Assembly (NCBI GenBank): GCA_007128495.1
Contig: SKXH01000037.1
Location: 1-5,619 of the forward strand
DNA: 5,619 nucleotides
Reading direction: 5' to 3'
From: Bacteroidota bacterium
GTDB lineage: Bacteria > Bacteroidota > Ignavibacteria > T3Sed10-11
Position numbers and translations under genes: made by a program. A model generated the notes under the pieces. The model made no database searches, had not been told where the DNA came from, and saw only the letters and a program-made list of their open reading frames with translations. The number at the start of each line of letters is the position of its first letter. Position 1 is the first letter of the stretch. Of the stretch, positions 1-5,278 are shown in pieces.

Positions 1-155
1 ACTTCGGACTGGATCTGGAACACTCGCTCACGCTTGAGGAAATCGGTGAGCGGTTCAGTTTAACCCGTGAACGGGTTCGTCAGATCAAAGAAAAAGCATT
101 GCGTCGGCTGCGTGATAAGACGCGCAGCAAAACCCTTAAATCATATTTAGGGTGA
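1..155 (+). CDS. rpoD: Primary sigma factor RpoD/SigA, C-terminal end (partial)
   Basis: This is the 3' end of the housekeeping sigma-70 gene; reading frame starts at base 3 and ends at TGA 153-155, giving 50 visible codons. The segment LTLEEIGERFSLTRERVRQI is the helix-turn-helix of region 4.2, which contacts the -35 promoter element when sigma is bound to RNA polymerase. It is followed by the basic stretch KEKALRRLRDK and the tail SKTLKSYLG, an ending typical of Bacteroidetes/Chlorobi-type primary sigma factors. The strong match to region 4.2 of group 1 sigma factors makes an alternative sigma unlikely. Regions 1 to 3 lie upstream of the window, so full length cannot be judged. An intrinsic terminator follows 26 nt after the stop codon. 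Confidence 0.93.
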   Translation, partial: FGLDLEHSLTLEEIGERFSLTRERVRQIKEKALRRLRDKTRSKTLKSYLG

Positions 156-181
156 AACACATTTCGCTTTTATTTACAGAT

Positions 182-221
182 CATCCCGGTAGTTGCAACA
201 AACTACCGGGATGTTTATTTT
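182..221 (+). terminator. Rho-independent terminator after rpoD
   Basis: A perfect 13-bp inverted repeat (CATCCCGGTAGTT, 182-194, and AACTACCGGGATG, 201-213) encloses a 6-nt loop (195-200). It is followed by the U-tract TTTATTTT (214-221). The stem has a GC-rich core, and the distance from the rpoD stop (26 nt) is normal for an intrinsic terminator. The unusual point is that the next gene starts at 229, so its ribosome-loading region lies against the end of the terminator. Confidence 0.92.
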
Positions 222-228
222 AATAGGT

Positions 229-834
229 ATGAACCCTGTTGTTTCTATATTACTGAGTCTCTGTTTTCTCCTGATCGCTGCAGGATGCGGCAGCGGTACC
301 CCTCGCTTTACTCAATCCGATGAAGAACGGGAAAAATCGTCAACGGCGGATACATCTGTCCGGTTTTCACGGGAACTTCAACAAGCGGCTCGTGAAGAAC
401 AACGGGAAGATGATGTGGAAGTTGAGTTAGCGAGTGTCGAAAGCCGGATATCTCATCCGACACAACAGGAGACGCGATTACTTCAGGAAATCCTCCGGTA
501 TATCGGAACTCCTTACCGGCTCGGCGGCACCGGTTCGGACGGGATCGATTGCTCGGCGTATATATCTACGGTCTTCCGTAACTCGATGAACATCGATCTG
601 CCCCGGTCGACAGGAGAACAATTCCGGCAAGGTCGCCAGGTTCGATTGTCCGACAGAAAATTCGGTGATTTGTTATTTTTTAATACAACCGGAAAAAATC
701 CGTCGCACGTCGGAATATATATCGGCGATAATTTGTTTGCCCATGCATCAGTGTCAAACGGCGTGACAATATCATCGCTTGAAAGCAGCTATTTCCAACG
801 GCGAGTCACAGGAGTACGGAGAATATTAAACTAA
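229..834 (+). CDS. NlpC/P60-family (C40) cell-wall peptidase, lipoprotein
   Basis: Predicted murein endopeptidase anchored to the membrane by a lipid. Starting at ATG 229 the protein has 201 residues. Residues 4-19 are hydrophobic and end in a lipobox-like AAGC, with Cys20 as the lipidation site. Residues 26-75 form a charged, Glu/Gln/Arg-rich linker, and residues 81-200 form the NlpC/P60 domain. The domain has the family landmarks: GTPYRLGG (93-100), IDCSAY with catalytic Cys108, a GDLLFF segment (146-151), SHVGIY with His160, and FAHAS with His172. The catalytic Cys is therefore present with two candidate partner His residues. Known members cut D-Glu-diaminopimelate bonds in peptidoglycan stem peptides; the exact bond here is inferred. 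In-frame starts at 193 (TTG) and 211 (ATG) lie inside the rpoD terminator hairpin and were rejected; a start at 229 puts the signal peptide at the N-terminus. Ribosome binding is weak, with only ATAGG just upstream. Confidence 0.9.
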   Translation: MNPVVSILLSLCFLLIAAGCGSGTPRFTQSDEEREKSSTADTSVRFSRELQQAAREEQREDDVEVELASVESRISHPTQQETRLLQEILRYIGTPYRLGGTGSDGIDCSAYISTVFRNSMNIDLPRSTGEQFRQGRQVRLSDRKFGDLLFFNTTGKNPSHVGIYIGDNLFAHASVSNGVTISSLESSYFQRRVTGVRRILN

Positions 835-847
835 ATAATTTGATATC

Positions 848-880
848 AGACCCGACAGGTTTCCCAAACCCGTAAGGTCT
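848..880 (+). repeat. Imperfect stem-loop between the NlpC/P60 gene and def
   Basis: The left arm AGACCCGACAGGTTT (848-862) and right arm AAACCCGTAAGGTCT (866-880) are complementary at 12 of 15 positions around a CCC loop (863-865). The inner five pairs and outer five pairs are perfect; the mismatches lie in the middle. It begins 13 nt after the NlpC/P60 stop. No U-tract follows, so it is not a convincing intrinsic terminator. It may be a decayed copy of an intergenic palindrome or an mRNA 3'-end stabiliser; this is inference. Confidence 0.5.
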
Positions 881-944
881 CTGAAACCCGAAAAATTAAA
901 ACGCAAAACAAAAATCACAAAACACAAACCGAACCACACCACAC

Positions 945-1499
945 ATGGCCATATTACCGATCGTCACATACGGACATCCAGCTTTACGGCAAAAAGCCAA
1001 ACCGGTAACACGCGATGATGATGTACGCGAGCTTGTCGAGAATATGTTTGAAACGATGAAGAATGCACAGGGAATCGGTCTGGCAGCGAATCAGGTCGGT
1101 GTGTTAAAGCGGGTGATTGTTATTGACGTGTCTGAGCTCGAGGCGTACAAAGATGAGAAACCTCTTGTTCTTATTAATCCTGAAGTGATAGAAATGGAGG
1201 GAGAGTGGGATATGGAAGAGGGATGTCTGAGCATCCCCGTGGTCAGAGATGTGGTTAACCGCTCGGAGAAAGTACGGATACGGTATAACGACTTCGATCT
1301 CAATGAGCACGAACTGGAGGCGGAGGGAATTCCGGGAAGGGTTATTCTGCATGAGATCGATCATCTTAACGGTGTTTTATTCATCGATCATCTTTCGCCG
1401 GGACGGAGAAAGTTTCATAAAGGTACGCTGCTTGAAATTAAACGCGGCGAACTTGAAATACCGTATCCGGTGCTCGGTAGTCAGGAAGAGGTATCCTGA
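945..1499 (+). CDS. def: Peptide deformylase
   Basis: Cytoplasmic metalloenzyme that removes the N-formyl group from the first Met of new proteins. The 184-residue length is usual for the family. All three signature motifs are present: GIGLAANQ (43-50), EGCLS (92-96) and HEIDH (136-140). Cys94, His136 and His140 are the metal ligands and Glu137 the catalytic acid/base, by homology; the native metal is usually Fe2+. The start ATG 945 gives the typical N-terminus MAILPIVTYGHPAL. No Shine-Dalgarno sequence lies upstream; the leader is A/C-rich and almost free of G. The stop is 5 nt before fmt, so the two are very likely co-transcribed, matching the common def-fmt pairing in bacteria. No key residue is missing. 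Confidence 0.97.
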   Translation: MAILPIVTYGHPALRQKAKPVTRDDDVRELVENMFETMKNAQGIGLAANQVGVLKRVIVIDVSELEAYKDEKPLVLINPEVIEMEGEWDMEEGCLSIPVVRDVVNRSEKVRIRYNDFDLNEHELEAEGIPGRVILHEIDHLNGVLFIDHLSPGRRKFHKGTLLEIKRGELEIPYPVLGSQEEVS

Positions 1500-1504
1500 T
1501 CACC

Positions 1505-2434
1505 ATGAAAATAGTTTTTTTCGGCACTCCCGAATTTGCCCTCCCCAGTCTTGAAATACTTTTAAAAGAATGTTATTCGATTAATGCTGTCGTAACCGCT
1601 CCCGATAAACCGCGCGGACGCGGTCAACAGGTTGTTCCGGTTCCTGTGAAAAAATTTGCTGTCGGGAATAATATACCTGTATTCCAACCGGAAAACTTAA
1701 AGGATGAAGATTTTATCGCCGGCCTCAAAAAAATTAATCCCGATATAATGGTCGTGGTAGCATACCGGATATTGCCGCCGGAAGTGTTTACGCTCCCGTC
1801 GCAGGGAGCTTTTAATTTGCACGCATCCCTGCTCCCGGGATACCGGGGAGCGGCACCCATTAACTGGGCGATCATTAATGGCGAAAAAGAAACAGGGGTA
1901 ACGACGTTTTTTCTCGAGGAAAAAGTCGATACCGGCAACATCATCCTGCAGGCACGATGTCCCATCGGTGAAAATGAAACTGCCGGTGAATTACACGATA
2001 AACTTGCTGAAATCGGCTCCGGCGTCGTTTTGCACACGGTCAGATTAATTGAACAGGGAAAAGCCGAAATATACGATCAGGATGAGCGGCTCGCTTCACG
2101 CGCTCCAAAACTCACTAAAGAAACCGGCAATATCGACTGGACTAAAACTGCTCGGGAGGTACATAATCTGGTACGCGGCTTATCTCCGGCACCGGCGGCA
2201 TATTCATTTCTAGATGGTAAAAAATTAAAGCTCTATCGAACGGAAGTTCTTGACGAGGAAGTTGAACGGGAACCGGGCGCAATAATCCGCGCCGATGATG
2301 AATTACATATCGCGGCCGGAAAAGGAATTCTACGTGTAACTGAACTCCAGCTCGAGGGTAAAAGACGAATGAGTACACCGGATTTTCTAAGAGGAATGAA
2401 ATTAACTGTCGGACAACAATTAACTCGGCAATGA
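1505..2434 (+). CDS. fmt: Methionyl-tRNA formyltransferase
   Basis: Transfers a formyl group from 10-formyltetrahydrofolate to Met-tRNA(fMet) to make the initiator tRNA used in translation start. The 309-residue length is normal. The N-terminal formyltransferase domain covers about residues 1-205: FFGTPEFALPSL near the start, the GRGQQ loop (38-42), VVVAYRILP (83-91), NLHASLLPGYRG (104-115) and DTG (142-144). Asn104, His106 and Asp142 form the catalytic set known in this family. The C-terminal tRNA-binding domain covers about residues 206-309 and ends with the conserved LQLEGKRRM...FLRG segment. The wording of the motifs resembles Bacteroidetes Fmt proteins. The gene lies 5 nt after def and 1 nt before the DUF971 gene, so it is the middle of a tight operon. 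A weak purine stretch (GGAAGAGG, 1483-1490) is rather far from the start. Confidence 0.97.
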   Translation: MKIVFFGTPEFALPSLEILLKECYSINAVVTAPDKPRGRGQQVVPVPVKKFAVGNNIPVFQPENLKDEDFIAGLKKINPDIMVVVAYRILPPEVFTLPSQGAFNLHASLLPGYRGAAPINWAIINGEKETGVTTFFLEEKVDTGNIILQARCPIGENETAGELHDKLAEIGSGVVLHTVRLIEQGKAEIYDQDERLASRAPKLTKETGNIDWTKTAREVHNLVRGLSPAPAAYSFLDGKKLKLYRTEVLDEEVEREPGAIIRADDELHIAAGKGILRVTELQLEGKRRMSTPDFLRGMKLTVGQQLTRQ

Positions 2435-2435
2435 A

Positions 2436-2750
2436 ATGGCAGCACCAAAACCTACATCGATAAAACGGACTTCTGATAACGAGATCACCTTTACCTGGAA
2501 CGACGGAAAGGTAACCACGTACACTATTAAACAGTTACGGGATGCGTGTCCCTGTGCAGAATGCAAAGGGGAGAGCGTCTTGTTCCAATCATATCAACCC
2601 AATCCCGCCCCCGACACGACGCCCGGCAAATATGATCTGAAAAAGATCGAGCAGGTCGGTACTTATGCAATACAGATCGAATGGGGCGACGGTCACGATA
2701 TGGGGATATATACGTTTGAGCGGTTACGGAATATGGTTGATGAAACGTAA
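2436..2750 (+). CDS. DUF971 (GBBH-like N-terminal) domain protein, likely zinc-binding
   Basis: A 104-residue protein made of a single DUF971 domain. Visible landmarks are W21-x-D-G near the N-terminus, LRDACPCAEC (34-43) and YAIQIEWGDGHDMGIYTFERL (centred on residues 77-97). Cys38, Cys40, Cys43 and His87 match the three-Cys, one-His zinc site known from the N-terminal domain of gamma-butyrobetaine hydroxylase, so zinc binding is likely. There is no hydroxylase domain here, and stand-alone DUF971 proteins have no firmly established function; the domain is also found with Mrp/ApbC iron-sulfur carrier proteins. The ATG lies 1 nt after the fmt stop with no SD of its own, which suggests translational coupling to fmt. 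A role linked to formylation, translation start or metal handling is inference from position only. Confidence 0.9.
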   Translation: MAAPKPTSIKRTSDNEITFTWNDGKVTTYTIKQLRDACPCAECKGESVLFQSYQPNPAPDTTPGKYDLKKIEQVGTYAIQIEWGDGHDMGIYTFERLRNMVDET

Positions 2751-2765
2751 AGATTACCCTGTACC

Positions 2766-2783
2766 CCCGCTCGCCAGAGCGGG
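2766..2783. other. Short GC-rich hairpin between convergent genes
   Basis: A perfect 7-bp inverted repeat (CCCGCTC, 2766-2772, and GAGCGGG, 2777-2783) with the loop GCCA begins 15 nt after the DUF971 stop. No T-run follows on either strand, so it is at best a weak or factor-assisted terminator, or an mRNA end stabiliser for the def-fmt-DUF971 transcript. The rest of the gap up to 2876 is A/C-rich on the plus strand, and I see no gene in it. Confidence 0.45.
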
Positions 2784-2876
2784 AAGAAAGTTGAAGCAAC
2801 AGCAGCAAACAGAGAGCCCAGCACACTCCCACCCCGAACCACACCGGTCGTGCGTTGATACATAAAACCCCCTTCT

Positions 2877-3302
2877 TCATCCCACCAGCACAGACAATCC
2901 CGAACTGATAGTGAGAAATAATAAGATCAATATTAAGGTATGATATAAATTCGGCACAACGCCGCGTTTAGTTAGACGCGGCAGAACCGATACGGTTTGT
3001 TTAAAGATGCGTTGGTATTCTCGTTGATACTCGATCGGGGCACCGAGAATATATGGGATCCAATGGGCGCGAATTTGTGCGATGACCCATAAAATAGAAA
3101 GGACAAGCGTGAGTACTACACCACTTGTCTTTCCATATAATAAAAGCGTTATAGCGGCCAGCCAGAGCACTGTAAAGACCATATTGATATTCCACATCAT
3201 TGTGCGGGCTTTGGGGCGTCTGCTGAAACCTTGAATGCCGACAAATTCTCCGATAAAAAACAATAGAAACAAACAACCCGCGGAGAGGGTCAGGAGCTGC
3301 AT
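2877..3302 (-). CDS. Small multi-pass membrane protein of unknown function
   Basis: A 141-residue protein with about four hydrophobic helices, near residues 6-26, 38-56, 61-79 and 119-140. Between helices 3 and 4 is a hydrophilic loop with the pattern HWIPYILG (80-87), a Tyr/Arg/Glu-rich stretch (YQREYQRIF, 92-100), VLPR (106-109) and VPNLYH (116-121). I believe similar W-x-PY ... F-x-x-T ... LP ... PN-x-x-H proteins occur as uncharacterised membrane proteins in several bacterial phyla, but I cannot name a family and assign no function. The ATG (revcomp of 3300-3302) follows the stop of the DUF2318-like gene after a single base and has no SD, so its translation probably depends on that gene. 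The pairing suggests a joint role at the membrane, which is inference. Confidence 0.82.
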   Translation of the reverse strand: MQLLTLSAGCLFLLFFIGEFVGIQGFSRRPKARTMMWNINMVFTVLWLAAITLLLYGKTSGVVLTLVLSILWVIAQIRAHWIPYILGAPIEYQREYQRIFKQTVSVLPRLTKRGVVPNLYHTLILILLFLTISSGLSVLVG

Positions 3303-3303
3303 A

Positions 3304-3978
3304 TTATAGCCGCCGCCGCCATTCTTCCAGTGTCGTTATCGGTACACGAACTTCATTGCCGACCACTTCACTGTTTATCGGATCGGGGTAGTTGTTCGGG
3401 CAACACGTTAATGCTTGCATCGTTCCGACTTCCCATCTGGCATCGCAATTGTTACACTTGATAGCGCCGTCGATAATGGTGAACTGGGTTGCGTTGCATG
3501 GTTCGCTGATACTAATTGCTGTGACCAACTTTCCTTTTGGAGATATATATGCTAACACGGGAATTTCTGCAGTCGGTCCATCATACTCTACGCGCACAAG
3601 TTCATGTTCGAACACATCATCGAGCGAGAAAACCAGATACCCATCCTGCACGTGAGAAGGAACATCAACCATCTCAATGGTTCGGTCTTCATAAAATTTA
3701 CCGTCACCCACAGTGGGCTGCGCGGCAATCACACCATGTTCTTCTATCGTCAGGAAATTATAAAATATAACTATAAGTATGATAACGATAACGCCGAACA
3801 AACCGGCTATAGCAAATTTCGCTTTCGGCATTGGGTCTTTATCCGGTTTTTTCGTTCGGTTTTCCATTGGTGTGGGCTGCTCACCGCTTGACTCACCGAC
3901 AGTGGATCCACACTGTGGGCAGAATTTTGCACTCGATTTTATTTCTGAATCACACTGCGGACAAAATATCTTTGACAT
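3304..3978 (-). CDS. Zinc-ribbon, single-TM protein with DUF2318-like Cys-rich domain
   Basis: Starting at ATG 3978 the protein has 224 residues. Residues 6-23 hold a zinc ribbon with two CPQC knuckles (Cys6, Cys9, Cys20, Cys23). A polar, Lys/Pro-rich linker leads to one strong transmembrane helix at about residues 55-76. The rest is extracytoplasmic if the basic linker stays inside. The C-terminal domain (about 125-215) contains PVLAYISPKGKLVTA, then EPCNA (Cys161), IKCNNCDARW (Cys175, Cys178) and LTCCPNNYPDP (Cys192, Cys193). This pattern resembles the DUF2318 domain (predicted Fe-S or metal-binding, often near iron-transport genes), recognised from memory, so the family call is probable rather than certain. 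An in-frame TTG at 3987 would add three residues but leaves only 3 nt after the SD. The gene follows fbaB by 81 nt and precedes the membrane protein gene by 1 nt. Confidence 0.82.
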   Translation of the reverse strand: MSKIFCPQCDSEIKSSAKFCPQCGSTVGESSGEQPTPMENRTKKPDKDPMPKAKFAIAGLFGVIVIILIVIFYNFLTIEEHGVIAAQPTVGDGKFYEDRTIEMVDVPSHVQDGYLVFSLDDVFEHELVRVEYDGPTAEIPVLAYISPKGKLVTAISISEPCNATQFTIIDGAIKCNNCDARWEVGTMQALTCCPNNYPDPINSEVVGNEVRVPITTLEEWRRRL

Positions 3979-3988
3979 TGATTTCAAA

Positions 3989-3998
3989 CTCTCCTTTT
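3989..3998 (-). promoter_or_regulatory. Ribosome binding site of the DUF2318-like gene
   Basis: Read on the minus strand this is AAAAGGAGAG. It lies 10 nt before ATG 3978 but only 1 nt before the alternative TTG 3987 (3 nt if measured from the AAGGAG core). The spacing therefore favours the ATG. It sits directly downstream of the 4007-4043 hairpin and is not buried in it. Confidence 0.75.
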
Positions 3999-4006
3999 AA
4001 TTTTAC

Positions 4007-4043
4007 AGAGATATAGTCCACCTACAAGGTGGACTACATCTCT
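4007..4043 (-). terminator. Strong hairpin after fbaB, probable terminator or processing site
   Basis: Arms 4007-4023 and 4027-4043 pair around a 3-nt loop. On the minus strand all 17 positions pair, including one G-U wobble (4037 with 4013); on the plus strand the same position is an A-C mismatch. This points to function in the minus-strand RNA, that is, at the 3' end of the fbaB mRNA, 16 nt after its stop. The 3' flank on that strand is GUAAAAUUAAAAGG, which lacks a good U-tract. Termination may therefore be partial, or the hairpin may serve RNA stability or processing between fbaB and the next gene. Confidence 0.65.
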
Positions 4044-4059
4044 TTCATCATTATAATTT

Positions 4060-5151
4060 TTACGCTACTGTTATTTCTTTCGACAGATATACATCCTGTA
4101 TTGCATTCAGCAATTTTGCGCCTTCGTTCATCGGTCGCTGGAATGCTTTACGGCCTGAGATCAATCCCATACCGCCTGCACGTTTGTTAATGACGGCAGT
4201 CTTAACGGCTTCGGCGAAATCGTCTTTACCCGACGGTCCGCCTGAGTTTATCAATCCCGCACGTCCCATATAGCAATTTGCCACCTGATACCGTGTGAGC
4301 TCGATCGGGTGATCGATTGCAAGCTCATCGTATACTTTCTTATGGGTCTTTCCGAATTTAATCGCATTGTAACCGCCGTTATTCTCGGGCATTTTTTGTT
4401 TGATGATATCCGCCTGGATCGTAACGCCGAGATGATTTGCCTGACCGGTTAAATCGGCGGCTGCGTGATAATCGGTACCGTTTTGTTTAAATGCACTATT
4501 ACGGAGATAGCACCACAAGACGGTAACCATACCGAGTTCGTGGGCATATTCAAATGCTTGTGAAACTTCCTGTATCTGCCGCGACGATTCTTCAGAACCG
4601 AAGTAAATGGTTGCCCCGACTGCCGCTGCGCCCATTTTCCATGCCTGTTCAACACTGCCGAACATGATCTGATCATATTTGTTCGGATAGGTGAGCAGTT
4701 CGTTGTGATTGAGCTTTACGAGGAACGGGATTTTATGTGCATATTTTCTGGAGATGCTCCCCAGCACGCCGAGTGTTGAAGCAACAGCGTTACATCCCCC
4801 TTCAATAGCGAGTTTTACGATGTTCTCGGGATCGAAATACACCGGGTTTGGTGCAAACGATGCACCTGCCGAGTGTTCGATACCCTGATCTACCGGCAGT
4901 ATCGAGAGGTAGCCGGTTCCTGCCAGGCGGCCGGTTTTGAAAATCCATTGCAGGTTTTTCAGCACATTGATGTTTCTATCGGTCTGTGCGAATACCCTGT
5001 CAACAAAATCCGGCCCGGGCAATGTCAGGGTTTCTTTTGCAATTCCTTTGCAGCTATAATCAAGAAGTTCTTTTGCTCCTTCACTGCCGAGATATTCTTC
5101 AATATTTGTTTCAATTTTTGGTGCTGTGTAATTTTCTACTTGCGTTGTCAT
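4060..5151 (-). CDS. fbaB: Class I fructose-bisphosphate aldolase, FbaB/DhnA type
   Basis: Cytoplasmic enzyme of glycolysis and gluconeogenesis that interconverts fructose-1,6-bisphosphate with dihydroxyacetone phosphate and glyceraldehyde-3-phosphate through a Schiff base. The 363 residues are close to E. coli FbaB (350), with a slightly longer N-terminus. Long stretches match that family closely: GRLAGTGYLSILPVDQG (74-90), EHSAGASFA, FLVKLNHNE (143-151), GATIYFGSEES (179-189), ADLTGQANHL (232-241), ADIIKQKMPENNGG (247-260), and NCYMGRAGLINSGG near the C-terminus. Lys251 in ADIIKQK is the likely Schiff-base lysine by comparison with archaeal-type class I aldolases. The start ATG 5151 has an excellent SD. 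The gene appears intact. It is divergent from the MBL-fold gene and first in a possible minus-strand unit with the two membrane genes, though a strong hairpin separates them. Confidence 0.97.
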   Translation of the reverse strand: MTTQVENYTAPKIETNIEEYLGSEGAKELLDYSCKGIAKETLTLPGPDFVDRVFAQTDRNINVLKNLQWIFKTGRLAGTGYLSILPVDQGIEHSAGASFAPNPVYFDPENIVKLAIEGGCNAVASTLGVLGSISRKYAHKIPFLVKLNHNELLTYPNKYDQIMFGSVEQAWKMGAAAVGATIYFGSEESSRQIQEVSQAFEYAHELGMVTVLWCYLRNSAFKQNGTDYHAAADLTGQANHLGVTIQADIIKQKMPENNGGYNAIKFGKTHKKVYDELAIDHPIELTRYQVANCYMGRAGLINSGGPSGKDDFAEAVKTAVINKRAGGMGLISGRKAFQRPMNEGAKLLNAIQDVYLSKEITVA

Positions 5152-5155
5152 ATTT

Positions 5156-5165
5156 CCCTCCTTTT
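5156..5165 (-). promoter_or_regulatory. Strong Shine-Dalgarno sequence of fbaB
   Basis: Read on the minus strand this is AAAAGGAGGG, ending 4 nt before ATG 5151. It is a near-perfect match to the anti-SD of 16S rRNA. It fixes the fbaB start and fits a highly expressed central-metabolism gene. It also shows that this organism uses SD-led initiation, unlike typical Bacteroidia. Confidence 0.85.
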
Positions 5166-5195
5166 CGGGTATATGGGTTGAGACTTTAATCCATA

Positions 5196-5240
5196 AATTT
5201 ACGAATTAAATTTGAGTTATTCAATTCTATACCTTATTTT
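5196..5240. promoter_or_regulatory. Candidate divergent promoters between fbaB and the MBL-fold gene
   Basis: The 127-nt gap 5152-5278 is AT-rich and must serve two divergent genes. Plus strand: TTGAGT (5212-5217), 17-nt spacer, TATTTT (5235-5240). Minus strand: TTGAAT (revcomp of 5219-5224), 17-nt spacer, TAAATT (revcomp of 5196-5201). Each box matches the sigma-70 consensus at only 4 of 6 positions, so the assignment is tentative; the spacing is ideal in both. The two -35-like boxes lie 1 nt apart. Confidence 0.35.
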
Positions 5241-5278
5241 GTACGATTCTTAAAATCTGAATTCAATAAGGGAGATTT

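Noticed and set aside
193..228. Upstream in-frame starts TTG 193 and ATG 211 for the NlpC/P60 lipoprotein
   Set aside because: Both lie inside the rpoD terminator hairpin, have no SD, and would add 12 or 6 residues ahead of an otherwise standard lipoprotein signal peptide.
929..940. 12-mer CCGAACCACACC shared with 2834-2845
   Set aside because: About one repeated 12-mer is expected by chance in a window of this size, and both copies lie in A/C-rich DNA.
1091..1364. Antisense ORFs of 70 and 86 codons inside def
   Set aside because: Shadows of a strongly conserved gene; no SD, domain or sensible composition. The same applies to the antisense ORFs in fmt and the plus-strand ORFs across 3392-4016 and 4873-5189.
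2527..2880. Minus-strand ORF of 117 codons starting MKKGVLCINA, with an ATGA overlap to the membrane protein stop and a signal-like hydrophobic stretch
   Set aside because: More than half of it runs antisense through the well-supported DUF971 gene, and the hydrophobic part comes from an A/C-rich gap read in reverse. No SD and no recognisable domain.
3979..3987. TTG 3987 as the start of the DUF2318-like gene
   Set aside because: Only 3 nt separate it from the SD core, while the in-frame ATG at 3978 has workable spacing and gives the usual zinc-ribbon N-terminus MSKIFCPQC.
5212..5224. FNR/CRP-like dyad TTGAGTTATTCAA
   Set aside because: The spacing and half-sites do not match the FNR consensus TTGAT-N4-ATCAA, and a 4-bp perfect dyad in AT-rich DNA is easily due to chance.
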